DNA of 64,000 bases, from positions 1 through 64,000 of the forward strand of contig JAFZVE010000070.1 in the NCBI GenBank assembly GCA_017617995.1. Reading direction: 5' to 3'. Origin of the DNA: Clostridiales bacterium. GTDB taxonomy: Bacteria > Bacillota > Clostridia > Saccharofermentanales > Saccharofermentanaceae. Below, piece after piece: positions 9,082 to 18,405 of this stretch; position 1 is the stretch's first letter; every line of letters begins with the position of its first letter. The position numbers and the translations under genes are program-made. The notes beneath the pieces were generated by a model. That model was not told where the DNA came from. It ran no database searches and saw nothing but the letters and a program-made list of their open reading frames with translations.

Positions 9082-9822
9082 TCAGGTGATGAATCCGCCA
9101 TTGACACCGAGAATCTGTCCCGTGATAAAGGAAGAGGTGTCTTCGGAAAGGAAGAAGATCGCATCAGCGACTTCCTCGGCGTTACCGAGCCGGCAGAGCG
9201 GAGTCTGATCACTAAGCGCATCGCGCGTCGCATCATCGAGCATGGAGTTCATCTCGGTATCGATCACTCCGGGGGCGACACAATTTACGCGGATACCGGA
9301 CGGACCGACCTCCTGGGCCAGAGCCTTGGTAAATCCGATAATGGCAGCCTTGGAAGTGGAGTAGGCGACCTCGCAGGAGGCACCGACTACGCCCCACATG
9401 GAGGAGACCGTGATGATGTTGCCGCTATGGCGGGCGATCATGGAGGGCAGTACAGTATGTGTGAGATTATAAAGTCCTCCGAGGTTGGTATCCATGATGA
9501 AGTTCCATTCGTCCGGCGAGGTCTTGGTGAACAGCTCGATCCGAGAAACTCCGGCATTATTGACCAGGACATCGACCGGGCCGAATGTCTCGGCGGCCTC
9601 TCTCACTGCGGCTTCCACGGCGTCGAGATCACGGACATCGACCTTATAGGCAAGGCAGTCATAGGTGAGCTTCTGAATCCGTTGCTTCGTGTACTGGGCA
9701 GACTCGTCGTCACTTCGGTAGAAGAAGGTAATCTTGTATCCTGCCTCGGCGAAACGGTAGGCTGTGGCAGCACCGATCCCTCGTGATCCGCCTGTGATGA
9801 GACAATGCTTGCGATTCTCCAT
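9082..9822 (-). CDS. Short-chain dehydrogenase/reductase, FabG-like
   Basis: 246 residues from the ATG at 9822, which follows ACGGAGGCGG; an upstream in-frame ATG at 9954 would add an unrelated extension. A Rossmann TGGSRGIG motif near the N-terminus binds NADP(H). NNAG and the catalytic YxxxK (YSTSK, after the SSMWG serine) follow, and the C-terminus ends in NGG. The family includes 3-oxoacyl-ACP reductase FabG and many other ketoreductases. The gene stands alone, away from fatty-acid genes, so the substrate is uncertain. It is transcribed opposite to both flanking genes. Confidence 0.88.
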   Translation of the reverse strand: MENRKHCLITGGSRGIGAATAYRFAEAGYKITFFYRSDDESAQYTKQRIQKLTYDCLAYKVDVRDLDAVEAAVREAAETFGPVDVLVNNAGVSRIELFTKTSPDEWNFIMDTNLGGLYNLTHTVLPSMIARHSGNIITVSSMWGVVGASCEVAYSTSKAAIIGFTKALAQEVGPSGIRVNCVAPGVIDTEMNSMLDDATRDALSDQTPLCRLGNAEEVADAIFFLSEDTSSFITGQILGVNGGFIT

Positions 9823-9947
9823 GTGTTCCGCCTCCGTTCCTGTGACGATCTGTCTACAAACATAGACGTTCCGTCGCTTTTCTGCTTCCATCGTATCGAA
9901 GATGTGCCGACATGACAAGAAGCCTTGCGGAAAAAAGGTTGCGATTT

Positions 9948-9976
9948 TTCGCAATAATGATTATTATCTCTATAGT
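9948..9976 (+). promoter_or_regulatory. Possible promoter of the acidic membrane protein
   Basis: TTCGCA (9948-9953), a 17-nt spacer and TATAGT (9971-9976) lie 23 bases upstream of the ATG. Confidence 0.4.
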
Positions 9977-9999
9977 GTTCTTACGAGAGAGGTCGTATT

Positions 10000-11130
10000 A
10001 TGGCAAAGATTTTGAAAAATGAAAATGAATCACCGGAAGTGGACCTGAAGAATCTGACGGTGAAACTGGCCGGTATGGGTCTCGATGAAGAGATCGATGA
10101 TATGATTCCGGGGAAGAAGGAAAAGGAATCCGAAGAGGCATCTGATGAAGGTGCGGATACGGACGAAGAGACGGAGACAGAAGAGGTCTCTGAGGAAACT
10201 TCTTCTGAGGGCGAGGATCTGGACCAGTCTGAAGAAGTTGTTGAATTCTATGAGAAGAGAGCGGCTGAGCGTGATCTGACACTTGATAAGGTCGAGGCGC
10301 TTGCCGAAGAAATGGAATCTTCCGACAGTGATAAGAAGCAGAAGGTGGGCGTCCTGAATACAGTGATCGGAAAGCCCGAGAAGAAGAACGAGAAGGACGA
10401 AGAGGGAACGGAGAAGAAGAAAGCCCACTTCGACGCTGTCGCGATCTGCGGTATTGTCGCTGCGATCTTAGCCCTCATCGGCGGAGGAATCTATATCTTC
10501 TTCCAGGTTTATGAGGAGCCGAATCTCGGCGTCAGTGAGCAGGAATTCCGTCTCCATTACTACGAGACCGCCATTTATAAGAGCATCATCGGCTACGGAT
10601 TTGCGATGCCGATCCCGCAATACCGTGATGAGAAGCCGGAGACAACTTCCGGATCTGATGCGGCCGGGGAAACAACAACGCAGGCTTCCTATGCGATCGA
10701 CCCGACGGCGATCACGACGGTCGAGAAGTCGAAATACCGTTATTTCGAGGGTGTGATGAGCAATGCTCTCTCTCTTCCGATCTTTATCACCGGTGTCGAG
10801 TGCAGAAACAATAATCTGCTCAAGCAGATCCGTTTCTTCGCACCATGTTCAGGCGATGAAGATGAGATGAGGACGATCAAGGTGGCATATGCGGCCTTCC
10901 TGCAGGCTTTCTATGTCGGTGAGGATAGTCAGGTCTGTGCGGATAAGATCAAGAATGCATACGATCAGTCGGTTGCTTCGGCTGATGCAGCGGTCATGAT
11001 CAAGGATGGCGACATCGCCTATGCCGTGTCTTACAACGCGATCGACGGCGTGCCGTGCCTCGTACTTGATGTTGTTCCTGCGAAGGAAGCGGACAAGTTC
11101 GTATTTAATAATTCTGTGCTGCCGCAATAA
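10000..11130 (+). CDS. Single-pass membrane protein with a very acidic N-terminal region, unknown function
   Basis: 376 residues. Residues 28-142 are dominated by Glu, Asp and Lys (low complexity, probably disordered or coiled). One transmembrane helix lies at about 145-169, followed by a roughly 200-residue extracytoplasmic domain with no motif I recognise. Without a signal peptide the acidic half is predicted to be cytoplasmic. The start ATG follows GAGAGGT. It is monocistronic, with a clear terminator at 11175-11213. No homologous family is evident to me. Confidence 0.75.
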   Translation: MAKILKNENESPEVDLKNLTVKLAGMGLDEEIDDMIPGKKEKESEEASDEGADTDEETETEEVSEETSSEGEDLDQSEEVVEFYEKRAAERDLTLDKVEALAEEMESSDSDKKQKVGVLNTVIGKPEKKNEKDEEGTEKKKAHFDAVAICGIVAAILALIGGGIYIFFQVYEEPNLGVSEQEFRLHYYETAIYKSIIGYGFAMPIPQYRDEKPETTSGSDAAGETTTQASYAIDPTAITTVEKSKYRYFEGVMSNALSLPIFITGVECRNNNLLKQIRFFAPCSGDEDEMRTIKVAYAAFLQAFYVGEDSQVCADKIKNAYDQSVASADAAVMIKDGDIAYAVSYNAIDGVPCLVLDVVPAKEADKFVFNNSVLPQ

Positions 11131-11174
11131 GAAGCCTCCGGGGAATGTGCTTCTTCATATGTATTGACGATTCT

Positions 11175-11213
11175 GTTGACGACGGGATGCATCCTGTCGT
11201 CAACATTTTCTTT
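11175..11213 (+). terminator. Intrinsic terminator
   Basis: A 13-bp stem with one G-U around a 4-nt loop (11175-11204) is followed by ATTTTCTTT. Confidence 0.85.
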
Positions 11214-11312
11214 AGAGAAAAATCTTTTGACAATCTTGCTGACGATTCAGATGCTTGATCGACACGGATTTCGTCTTTGGACTTCGCCGGTTGATCATGA
11301 AACAGGATATGC

Positions 11313-11344
11313 AAAAAGGACTGTCTAGCAGGCTAGACAGTCCT
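11313..11344 (-). terminator. Terminator of tRNA-Trp
   Basis: On the minus strand a 12-bp or longer stem (11344-11332 with 11329-11317) is followed by five T. Confidence 0.9.
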
Positions 11345-11349
11345 AAATC

Positions 11350-11424
11350 TGGCAGGGGAGACACGATTCGAACATGCAACCAGCGGTTTTGGAGACCGCT
11401 GCTCTACCATTGAGCCACTCCCCT
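11350..11424 (-). tRNA. tRNA-Trp (anticodon CCA)
   Basis: A complete cloverleaf on the minus strand: acceptor AGGGGAG/CTCCCCT, anticodon stem GCGGT/ACCGC with loop CTCCAAA (anticodon CCA), T-loop TTCGAAT, G73 and an encoded CCA. Confidence 0.96.
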
Positions 11425-11426
11425 AG

Positions 11427-11494
11427 GTATTATGAGTGTTTGCACTTCGTCAAACAACATGCATTAGTTTACTCAAGTGTTTGCATGATGTCAA
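11427..11494 (-). promoter_or_regulatory. Two tandem, similar promoters of tRNA-Trp
   Basis: On the minus strand the distal promoter is TTGACA (11494-11489), 17 nt, TAAACT (11471-11466). The proximal one is TTGACG (11453-11448), 15 nt, TAATAC (11432-11427). Both spacers contain GCAAACACT, so the pair looks like a local duplication. Confidence 0.6.
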
Positions 11495-11509
11495 GTAGAA
11501 TGTTATGAT
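11481..11509 (+). promoter_or_regulatory. Promoter of the proC-murJ operon
   Basis: TTGCAT (11481-11486), 17 nt and TATGAT (11504-11509) lie 40 bases ahead of proC. The -35 region interleaves with the distal tRNA-Trp promoter on the other strand. Confidence 0.6.
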
Positions 11510-11550
11510 TTTATAGAATAAGGAAAAAGAAGAAAATCGAGGTGTTTAAC

Positions 11551-12354
11551 ATGATTTTTTCGGTAATCGGCACAGGCAATATGGGCCGGGCCCTGGTAGG
11601 CGGGTTTATCAAGAGCGGGATCCTGACAGCGAAGGATGTTCGTCTATGTGATATTGATGAGAAGAAGGTAACGGAACTGGCCGAAGAGACCGGTTGCCAG
11701 CCGTATACGGATGCGTCTCTGGCAGTAGAGGACGCAGACTATGTCCTGATGGCGGTCAAGCCGCAGGTCTTCGATAAGACCGTATCTTCTCTGGCCGGTA
11801 ACCTTAAGGACGGTGCAGTTGTTATATCGATTGCGGCTTCCGTCACACTTGACCGTATCCAGGGACTTCTGAATGAAGGAACGCCGATCGTGCGCGTCAT
11901 GCCGAATACTCCGGCACTGGTCGGTGCGAGTGTCTGTGCTGTGTGCACCAGAAATGTAGAAGCAGAGAAAGAAAAGTTCGTCCATCAGCTCCTCGGGACA
12001 TGCGGTATCGTGGTTCCATGCGATGAGAAGACGCTCGATGCCATAGGTTGCGTATCCGGTACCGGTCCGGCATATGTGATGCTCTTCATCGAAGCAATGG
12101 CCGATGCGGCAGTCAAGCTCGGCATCCCGAGAAAGACAGCTCTCGATATCGCGGCAATGACAGTATATGGATCCGGTAAACTCATGGTCGAGACCGGCAC
12201 ACATCCGGCGATCCTCAAGGATCAGGTCTGCTCTCCGGGCGGAACAACGATCGAGGGTGTGCTCGCGCTGGAGAAGGGCGGACTTCGTGCCGCGGTAGAA
12301 GATGCCGTAGTTGCCGCTGATCTCAAGACCAAGGCACTCGCAGGAGGCAAGTGA
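11551..12354 (+). CDS. proC: Pyrroline-5-carboxylate reductase
   Basis: 267 residues from the ATG at 11551, which follows ATCGAGGTG; a GTG nine bases upstream is part of that ribosome-binding site. The N-terminal IGTGNMGxAxxxG Rossmann motif binds NAD(P)H. VMPNTPA and SGTGPAYVMLFIEA in the C-terminal helical half are family hallmarks. It catalyses the last step of proline synthesis in the cytosol. First gene of a seven-gene head-to-tail run with gaps of 0-4 bases or overlaps, ending with murJ. Confidence 0.96.
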   Translation: MIFSVIGTGNMGRALVGGFIKSGILTAKDVRLCDIDEKKVTELAEETGCQPYTDASLAVEDADYVLMAVKPQVFDKTVSSLAGNLKDGAVVISIAASVTLDRIQGLLNEGTPIVRVMPNTPALVGASVCAVCTRNVEAEKEKFVHQLLGTCGIVVPCDEKTLDAIGCVSGTGPAYVMLFIEAMADAAVKLGIPRKTALDIAAMTVYGSGKLMVETGTHPAILKDQVCSPGGTTIEGVLALEKGGLRAAVEDAVVAADLKTKALAGGK

Positions 12355-12357
12355 TCC

Positions 12358-12813
12358 GTGGCGGAACTGATGTCTGTCGATATCTATACGGACGGCGCCT
12401 GTTCCGGTAATCCCGGTCCCGGCGGCTGGGGAGCGATCCTCATCTGCCGCGGTGTGGAGAAGGAGATCTCCGGTGGAGAGAAATTGACCACCAACAACCG
12501 GATGGAGCTCTCGGCGGCGATCTTCGCACTGAAATGCTTGAACCGTCCATGTAAGGTGAAGCTATATAGTGACAGTGCGTACCTGATCAACGGGTTTAAT
12601 GCTGGCTGGATCATGTCTTGGAAACGTAACGGATGGAAAAACAGTTCGAAACAAACCGTGAGTAATATAGAGTTATGGCAGGAACTGGACCGTCTTTCGG
12701 GGATCCATGAGATCACCTGGATCAAGGTCAAGGGCCACGCGGATAATGAGTACAATAACCGCTGCGACGCACTTGCAGTCGCACAATCCAGAAAATTCGG
12801 GGAAATGAAGTAA
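12358..12813 (+). CDS. rnhA: Ribonuclease HI
   Basis: 151 residues from a GTG at 12358, placed about nine bases after AGGAGG. An internal ATG (residue 5) is less well placed. The DEDD metal-binding set is intact: Asp12 in YTDGACSGNPGPGG, Glu50 in NNRMELSA, Asp72 in YSDSAYLINGF and Asp137, with His127 nearby. It cleaves the RNA strand of RNA-DNA hybrids. The window also encodes RNase HII (rnhB), so both types coexist. It starts three bases after proC. Confidence 0.94.
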   Translation: MAELMSVDIYTDGACSGNPGPGGWGAILICRGVEKEISGGEKLTTNNRMELSAAIFALKCLNRPCKVKLYSDSAYLINGFNAGWIMSWKRNGWKNSSKQTVSNIELWQELDRLSGIHEITWIKVKGHADNEYNNRCDALAVAQSRKFGEMK

Positions 12814-13383
12814 ATGAAGCCAAAGGGAAATATCGAAGCAAGAGACGAACAGCTCATCGAGAAAACGATCAACAGAAAGACCGTATTTGATGGTCGAGTC
12901 TTTCGCGTGGAAGTCAAGGATGTCGAGCTCTATGACGGATCCGTCAGTCAGCGCGAGATTGTCCTTCACCATGGTGGCGCTACGATCGTTGCACTCGATG
13001 ACGATAATAATATCTTCCTCGTTCGTCAGTTTCGCTCTCCTTATGAAAAAGTACTGTACGAGCTGCCTGCGGGTAAACTCGAGAAGGACGAAGATCCGAT
13101 GGAGTGTGCGATCCGTGAACTGAAAGAAGAAACAGGAATGGTAGCTGCATCGGTCGAGAGTCTCGGCGAGATGTATGCGACACCGGGATACTGCTCGGAG
13201 ATCATCCATCTGTATCTGGCGACCGGTCTTTCCAAAGGTGAAGGAAACCCGGATGACGGGGAATTTCTTCAGGTGATCAAGGTACCGCTTTCCGAGGCGC
13301 TTTCCATGATCGAGAGAAATGAGATATCTGACGCAAAAACAATGGTCGCCTTGCTCAAGACAGCAAGGAAGGTTGGCATCTGA
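12814..13383 (+). CDS. nudF: NUDIX hydrolase, ADP-ribose pyrophosphatase type
   Basis: 189 residues. The Nudix box GX5EX7REUXEEXGU is complete at 87-109 (GKLEKDE through RELKEETGM). The N-terminal strand arrangement and E-PAGKLE context match ADP-ribose pyrophosphatases of the NudF/YqkG group, which split ADP-ribose into AMP and ribose-5-phosphate. The ATG is immediately after the rnhA stop, and the gene overlaps the ftsK start, so translation is probably coupled. Confidence 0.88.
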   Translation: MKPKGNIEARDEQLIEKTINRKTVFDGRVFRVEVKDVELYDGSVSQREIVLHHGGATIVALDDDNNIFLVRQFRSPYEKVLYELPAGKLEKDEDPMECAIRELKEETGMVAASVESLGEMYATPGYCSEIIHLYLATGLSKGEGNPDDGEFLQVIKVPLSEALSMIERNEISDAKTMVALLKTARKVGI

Positions 13384-16265
13384 TGAACGAGAAACACGAA
13401 CAAAGACACGATATTGCCGGTGTTTTCCTCTTCGCCTTCGCCGTGTTGCTCGGGCTTTCTTTCTATCTGCCGCTGGATGTCACGGGGGCGCTCGGAAGAG
13501 TCCTTCGCGGAACGGGAACCGGACTTCTCGGTGTGGCATCCTATCTGATCCCGGTGATCCTTCTTTATGCTGCTGTGGACTTCTTCCTCGAGAAGAGACC
13601 GGATGTTGCACCGATGCGAGTGCGATCGGTCGTGATGCTCCTGATCTGTGTTGCCTCGATCCTGGCGGTATGTACTGTTAGCCCGACGTATGTCAAGGCT
13701 GCCTGTGCCAAACCACCGGCCGGAGATGTTTCTGCTTCGGATACGATCGTGCTCTTGTGGAAGATGGGCATGAAGCCGTCCCTTCTCGGTGCTCCGGAGA
13801 AGGATATCGTGCTTTCCGGTGGAGTGATCGGCGGCTCGATTGCACTTGGACTTCGTGCTGTGGCGGCAAAGGCCGGCGCACTTCTGATCCTTATTGCTTT
13901 TACTCTTTCCCAGATCGTCTGGATCTTTAATATCAGTGTAACGAAGACAGCGGTCAAGACAGCCGAGGCGATCCGTACTACCGGACAGAAGGCTTCCGAG
14001 GCACTTCGTCAGGATAAAGCCTACCGTGACCGCGAAAGAGAGCGTATCGCTCGGGAACGTGCAGCACAGGCGCGCGCGCAGGGACAGACCGGCGTCCGGC
14101 CCGGTGTGGGAAGAAACGGACGTCCCTCATATGTCAGGAATCCGGTCGTCTCTCCTTTTGAAGAATATACCGGCCCGCAGGGCTTCATTGATCTCGATGG
14201 CACGGAAGTCAAGATGAACCAGCCCACCTGGGAAGAGCGAGAGAAGAGCTTCGATTTCGATCTGATCAACGATCAGGATACCGCTCCGGAAGCGCGCAAA
14301 GTCGAAGTCCCGCCCGAGCCGCGAGTCGATATCAGTTTCATTGATCCGAAGAAGCCGAAACAGGAGAATAAGCCTTCTCCTGATGAGCCTCAGTGGATCG
14401 ATCTGCCACCGCTTCCGGATGAACAGCCACGTCCGGGCTCGATCCTTCCTTCTCCGAAGGTGAATCCGAACCAGACTGTGGAAGTACGCGTGCATGAACC
14501 AGGTGGAGAGCAGATCCGAGTTCCGGATCTAAGCAATTCGGGAACCGTTCCGGATACAGACTATACACGTGTTTCACCTGCAGTATCTCCGGATGTTATT
14601 CCGGATATGCCACCGGTTTTTGCGGCTCCGGATGACCTCGCTTCCGCCTCCGCTTCTGCGGCCGTCGCCGCAGATCAGGTAGGAAGAACACTGTCAACTT
14701 CGTCGGTTACGGCTGAGTCGATTCCGGCTGTTCCGGCAGGTGCAGTTTCTTCTGTTTCCGGAAATGCCGGACAGGGTACGGCACAGACAAACCGGAATGC
14801 CAACAAAAAGTATACGAAAGCCCCGACCAATCTTCTTTCGCACGACAAGCCCCAGAAGGGAAGACCTCTTCAGAATGGTCAGGACGCCGAGGGCATGAAG
14901 CTTATCGCGGCTCTTAAGAGTTTCGGCATCGAGACGACACTTGGTGAAGTGACAAGGGGTCCTGCGATCACGAGATTTGAGATCACACCGGCGCCGGGTA
15001 TCAAGGTCAGCCGAATCACGAATCTCTCTGACGATATCGCCCTGGCTCTTGCAGCGAAGTCCATCCGTATCGAGGCTCCGATCCCCGGTAAGTCTGCGGT
15101 AGGTATCGAGGTCCCGAACAAAGAAGTGACGCCTGTCAATCTCGGAGATCTTGTGGATTCGCCTGAATTCCGCAAGGCGGAGTCGCCGCTTACTGTCGCG
15201 CTTGGTAAAGATATCCCCGGAAAACCGATCCTGTGTGACCTTGCGAAGATGCCGCACCTTCTGATCGCCGGTTCGACCGGTTCGGGTAAGTCTGTATGTA
15301 TCAACTCGATCCTCATGAGTATCCTCTGTCATGCGACACCTCAGCAGGTGAGAATGATCATGGTCGACCCGAAGGTCGTCGAGCTTGCTGTTTATAACGG
15401 CATCCCGCATCTTCTTTGCCCGGTCGTCACCGATGCGAAGAAGGCAGCGAATGCCCTTAACTGGGCAGTACGTGAGATGACCGACCGTTATGCGAAGTTC
15501 GCCGAGGCTTCGGTTCGTGATTTCAAAGGCTATAATGAATATCAGAGAATCAATGGTGAAAATGAGCTTCCGCTGATCCTTGTCGTAATCGATGAGCTGG
15601 CGGACCTGATGCAGGTCGCGGCGAAAGAAGTCGAAGAATCGATCTCGAGACTTACGGCGATGGCGCGTGCTGCCGGTATCCATCTGCTCATCGCGACACA
15701 GCGTCCGTCCGTCGATGTCATCACCGGTGTTATCAAGGCGAATATTCCGTCCCGTATTGCTTTTGCCGTATCGAGCCAGGTTGACAGCCGTACGATCCTG
15801 GATATGGTCGGCGCCGAGAAACTCCTCGGAAAGGGCGATATGCTCTATTATCCGCAGAGCGCGCCAAAACCGCTTCGTGGTCAGGGGGCCTTTGTATCGG
15901 ATAAGGAAGTCGAAGAAATCATTGGTTATATAAAGAAGAATAATGTTGTACAATATGATGAGGATACGGCAGAAGCCATCGTGAATGCGAGCAAATCAGG
16001 CGGAAGTACAGCTACTTCCGGTGGTTCCTCGGATTCTGACGGGGAAGACGAACTCTTCTACGACGCGGTGGATGTGGTCATTCAGGCCAATTACGCTTCC
16101 GTATCGCTTCTGCAGAGAAAGATGAGTCTCGGTTACCCGCGTGCATCACGTCTCATCGACCGTATGGCTGAGAAGGGGTATATCGGGCCTTTCGAAGGAA
16201 GTAAGCCCAGAAAAGTACTGATCGATCCTGCACAGTGGCTGGAGATCAAAGCAAAGAAAGGATAA
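13383..16265 (+). CDS. ftsK: DNA translocase FtsK/SpoIIIE
   Basis: 960 residues. Four N-terminal membrane helices (roughly 12-31, 43-65, 78-97 and 145-185) are followed by a long Pro/Glu/Ser-rich linker (about 200-490), an alpha-beta motor with Walker A GSTGSGKS (about 630-637) and Walker B VVIDELADLM (about 730), and a winged-helix gamma domain at the end (YASVSLLQRKMSLGYPRASRLID) that reads polar sequences. It pumps DNA during division or sporulation. The start overlaps the Nudix stop (TGATGA) and folD follows after three bases. Confidence 0.96.
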   Translation: MNEKHEQRHDIAGVFLFAFAVLLGLSFYLPLDVTGALGRVLRGTGTGLLGVASYLIPVILLYAAVDFFLEKRPDVAPMRVRSVVMLLICVASILAVCTVSPTYVKAACAKPPAGDVSASDTIVLLWKMGMKPSLLGAPEKDIVLSGGVIGGSIALGLRAVAAKAGALLILIAFTLSQIVWIFNISVTKTAVKTAEAIRTTGQKASEALRQDKAYRDRERERIARERAAQARAQGQTGVRPGVGRNGRPSYVRNPVVSPFEEYTGPQGFIDLDGTEVKMNQPTWEEREKSFDFDLINDQDTAPEARKVEVPPEPRVDISFIDPKKPKQENKPSPDEPQWIDLPPLPDEQPRPGSILPSPKVNPNQTVEVRVHEPGGEQIRVPDLSNSGTVPDTDYTRVSPAVSPDVIPDMPPVFAAPDDLASASASAAVAADQVGRTLSTSSVTAESIPAVPAGAVSSVSGNAGQGTAQTNRNANKKYTKAPTNLLSHDKPQKGRPLQNGQDAEGMKLIAALKSFGIETTLGEVTRGPAITRFEITPAPGIKVSRITNLSDDIALALAAKSIRIEAPIPGKSAVGIEVPNKEVTPVNLGDLVDSPEFRKAESPLTVALGKDIPGKPILCDLAKMPHLLIAGSTGSGKSVCINSILMSILCHATPQQVRMIMVDPKVVELAVYNGIPHLLCPVVTDAKKAANALNWAVREMTDRYAKFAEASVRDFKGYNEYQRINGENELPLILVVIDELADLMQVAAKEVEESISRLTAMARAAGIHLLIATQRPSVDVITGVIKANIPSRIAFAVSSQVDSRTILDMVGAEKLLGKGDMLYYPQSAPKPLRGQGAFVSDKEVEEIIGYIKKNNVVQYDEDTAEAIVNASKSGGSTATSGGSSDSDGEDELFYDAVDVVIQANYASVSLLQRKMSLGYPRASRLIDRMAEKGYIGPFEGSKPRKVLIDPAQWLEIKAKKG

Positions 16266-16268
16266 TGT

Positions 16269-17132
16269 ATGAGCGCAAAAATTATTTCCGGTAAAGAATT
16301 ATCATCCCTGATCCGTGAGCGGATCACGAAAGAAACGGAGGAGCTCTCTGCCAAGTACGGTAAGAAGCCCGGCTTGGCCGTGATCCAGGTCGGAGAGAAC
16401 CCGGCCTCGACGATTTATGTTAACAATAAGAAGAAGGCCTGCGAACAGGTGGGTTTCCAGTCCTTCGGTTATTCACTTCCGGAGAGCGCCTCGGAAGCAG
16501 AACTTCTCGAACTGATCGATACACTAAATAAGGACGAGCGTGTGCACGGCATTCTTTGCCAGCTTCCTCTTCCGAAGCATATGGATGAGTTCTCCGTGAT
16601 CTGCGCGATCGCACCGGAGAAGGATGTTGACGGTTTCCATCCTGTAAACAAGGGCCTTCTTACGATCGGCCGTGACTGCCTCGTATCCTGCACACCGAAG
16701 GGCTGTGTCGAGCTCCTGAAGTATGCCAATGTTGATATTACCGGTAAGAACTGTGTCGTTATCGGCCGCAGTAACATCGTCGGAAAGCCTGTCGCGTCCC
16801 TGATGCTTCAGGAAAATGCAACAGTTACCGTCGTGCACTCGAAGACGAAGAATATCAAGGAGATATGCAAGCAGGCTGATATCCTGATCGTTGCCATCGG
16901 CAAGCAGGGTTTCGTCACGAAGGAATTCGTCAAAGAAGGTGCAGTCATTATCGATGTTGGCATTAACCGCTGCGAAGACGGAAAAGTCCGTGGTGATGTT
17001 GATTTTGACGATGTAGTCGATATCGCATCGGCGATCACGCCGGTACCGGGAGGAGTCGGCCCGATGACCATCACGATGCTCCTCCAGAATACACTGGAAG
17101 CTTTTACCCGAATCGAGAAAGGACGTGCATAA
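16269..17132 (+). CDS. folD: Bifunctional methylenetetrahydrofolate dehydrogenase/cyclohydrolase
   Basis: 287 residues, normal length. Tyr50 and catalytic Lys54 lie in STIYVNNKKKACE. The VHGILCQLPLPKH, GKNCVVIGRSNIVGKP (NADP site) and ITPVPGGVGPMT segments are all present. It converts 5,10-methylene-THF to 10-formyl-THF in one-carbon metabolism. It is embedded in the proC-murJ run and separated from cinA by one base. Confidence 0.97.
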   Translation: MSAKIISGKELSSLIRERITKETEELSAKYGKKPGLAVIQVGENPASTIYVNNKKKACEQVGFQSFGYSLPESASEAELLELIDTLNKDERVHGILCQLPLPKHMDEFSVICAIAPEKDVDGFHPVNKGLLTIGRDCLVSCTPKGCVELLKYANVDITGKNCVVIGRSNIVGKPVASLMLQENATVTVVHSKTKNIKEICKQADILIVAIGKQGFVTKEFVKEGAVIIDVGINRCEDGKVRGDVDFDDVVDIASAITPVPGGVGPMTITMLLQNTLEAFTRIEKGRA

Positions 17133-17133
17133 T

Positions 17134-18405
17134 ATGAGCATCAATTCTGCAGAGATCATCTGTGTCGGTACTGAACTTCTGATGGGGCACACCCTCAATA
17201 CCAATTCCGCTTTTCTGGCAAGAGAACTGGTTTCTCTCGGTATCTCTTCTTATCGCCAGATCGTGGTCGGCGATAATCATGAGCGTCTGGCTGAGCAGAT
17301 CAAAGAGAGTGCCTCGCGTGCGGATCTCGTGATCATGACGGGAGGTCTCGGCCCGACGACAGACGATATCACGATGGGCGTGGCCGCTTCTGTCGCGGGC
17401 AAAGAACTCGTCTTCGACGAAGAAAGCTTCCAGAATATGAGTGAGTATTTCCGCCGTCTTTGCAGAAATATGCCGAAGAGTAACAGGAAACAGGCGATGC
17501 TTCCGGAAGGAGCAACGATTCTTAAGAATAATAATGGCACCGCGCCTGGTGCGATCTTCGAGTATTCCTGCCCGAGCGAGCAGGATCCGGACCGTGTCGT
17601 ACACTTCGTACTTCTCCCGGGTCCGCCGTCGGAAATGAAATTGATGTTTATCGAGCAGGCCAGACCGGTCCTCGAGAAGATGAGTGATTCGAAGTTCGTC
17701 ACGAAGTTTGTACACCTTTTCGGTATCGGTGAGTCGGATGCCGCCGAGCGGATCTCCGACCTGATCGATGCCCAGACAAACCCGACCATCGCTCCGTACG
17801 CTGCTGAAGGTGAGTGTATGTTCCGCGTCACCCAGCGAATCGGCAAGGATGAAGAAGAGAAAGATCTTATCACACCGATCATTGACGTCATGAAAGAGCG
17901 TTTCGGTCAGTGTATCTATGAAATCGGAACCCGTCCGCTCAAGCAGGTCGCGTATGACCTTCTCCTTGAGAAGAATAAGACGGTCAGTTTTGCAGAGAGC
18001 TGTACGGCCGGCATGGTCTCCTCGGAGTTCGTAGACATCCCGGGTGCATCTCAGGTCTTCATGGGATCCGTCGTATCTTACGGTAATAAGGTCAAGTCCA
18101 ATCTCCTTGGCGTCTCGGATGATGTACTCGAAAATCTCGGTGCGGTCAGCCGCGAGTGTGCGCAAGAGATGGCCGAGGGTGCAAGAAAACTGCTCGGTAC
18201 CGATATCGCCGTATCCATCACGGGTATCGCCGGCCCGACAGGGGAGAGCGCCGCAAAACCGGTAGGTCTCGTTTATCTGGCGCTTTCTGATGAGAAGGGG
18301 ACTGAGGTCAAAGAAGTACACCTGAGCGGTAACCGCAGTCGTGTCCGTCATGTGGCCGTGCTCCATGCTTTTAACATGATCAGAATGAGACTGCTTCATG
18401 AGTAA
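17134..18405 (+). CDS. cinA: CinA family protein (competence/damage-inducible, nicotinamide-nucleotide amidase)
   Basis: 423 residues from the ATG at 17134. A GTG three codons upstream lies in the folD end and is less likely. The N-terminal MoCF-like domain has VGTELLMGHTLNTN and MTGGLGPTTDD. The C-terminal CinA amidase domain has AESCTAGMVS and TGIAGPTG. The family hydrolyses damaged pyridine nucleotides and is often adjacent to recA. Here murJ lies between cinA and recA, and cinA overlaps it by eight bases. Confidence 0.94.
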   Translation: MSINSAEIICVGTELLMGHTLNTNSAFLARELVSLGISSYRQIVVGDNHERLAEQIKESASRADLVIMTGGLGPTTDDITMGVAASVAGKELVFDEESFQNMSEYFRRLCRNMPKSNRKQAMLPEGATILKNNNGTAPGAIFEYSCPSEQDPDRVVHFVLLPGPPSEMKLMFIEQARPVLEKMSDSKFVTKFVHLFGIGESDAAERISDLIDAQTNPTIAPYAAEGECMFRVTQRIGKDEEEKDLITPIIDVMKERFGQCIYEIGTRPLKQVAYDLLLEKNKTVSFAESCTAGMVSSEFVDIPGASQVFMGSVVSYGNKVKSNLLGVSDDVLENLGAVSRECAQEMAEGARKLLGTDIAVSITGIAGPTGESAAKPVGLVYLALSDEKGTEVKEVHLSGNRSRVRHVAVLHAFNMIRMRLLHE

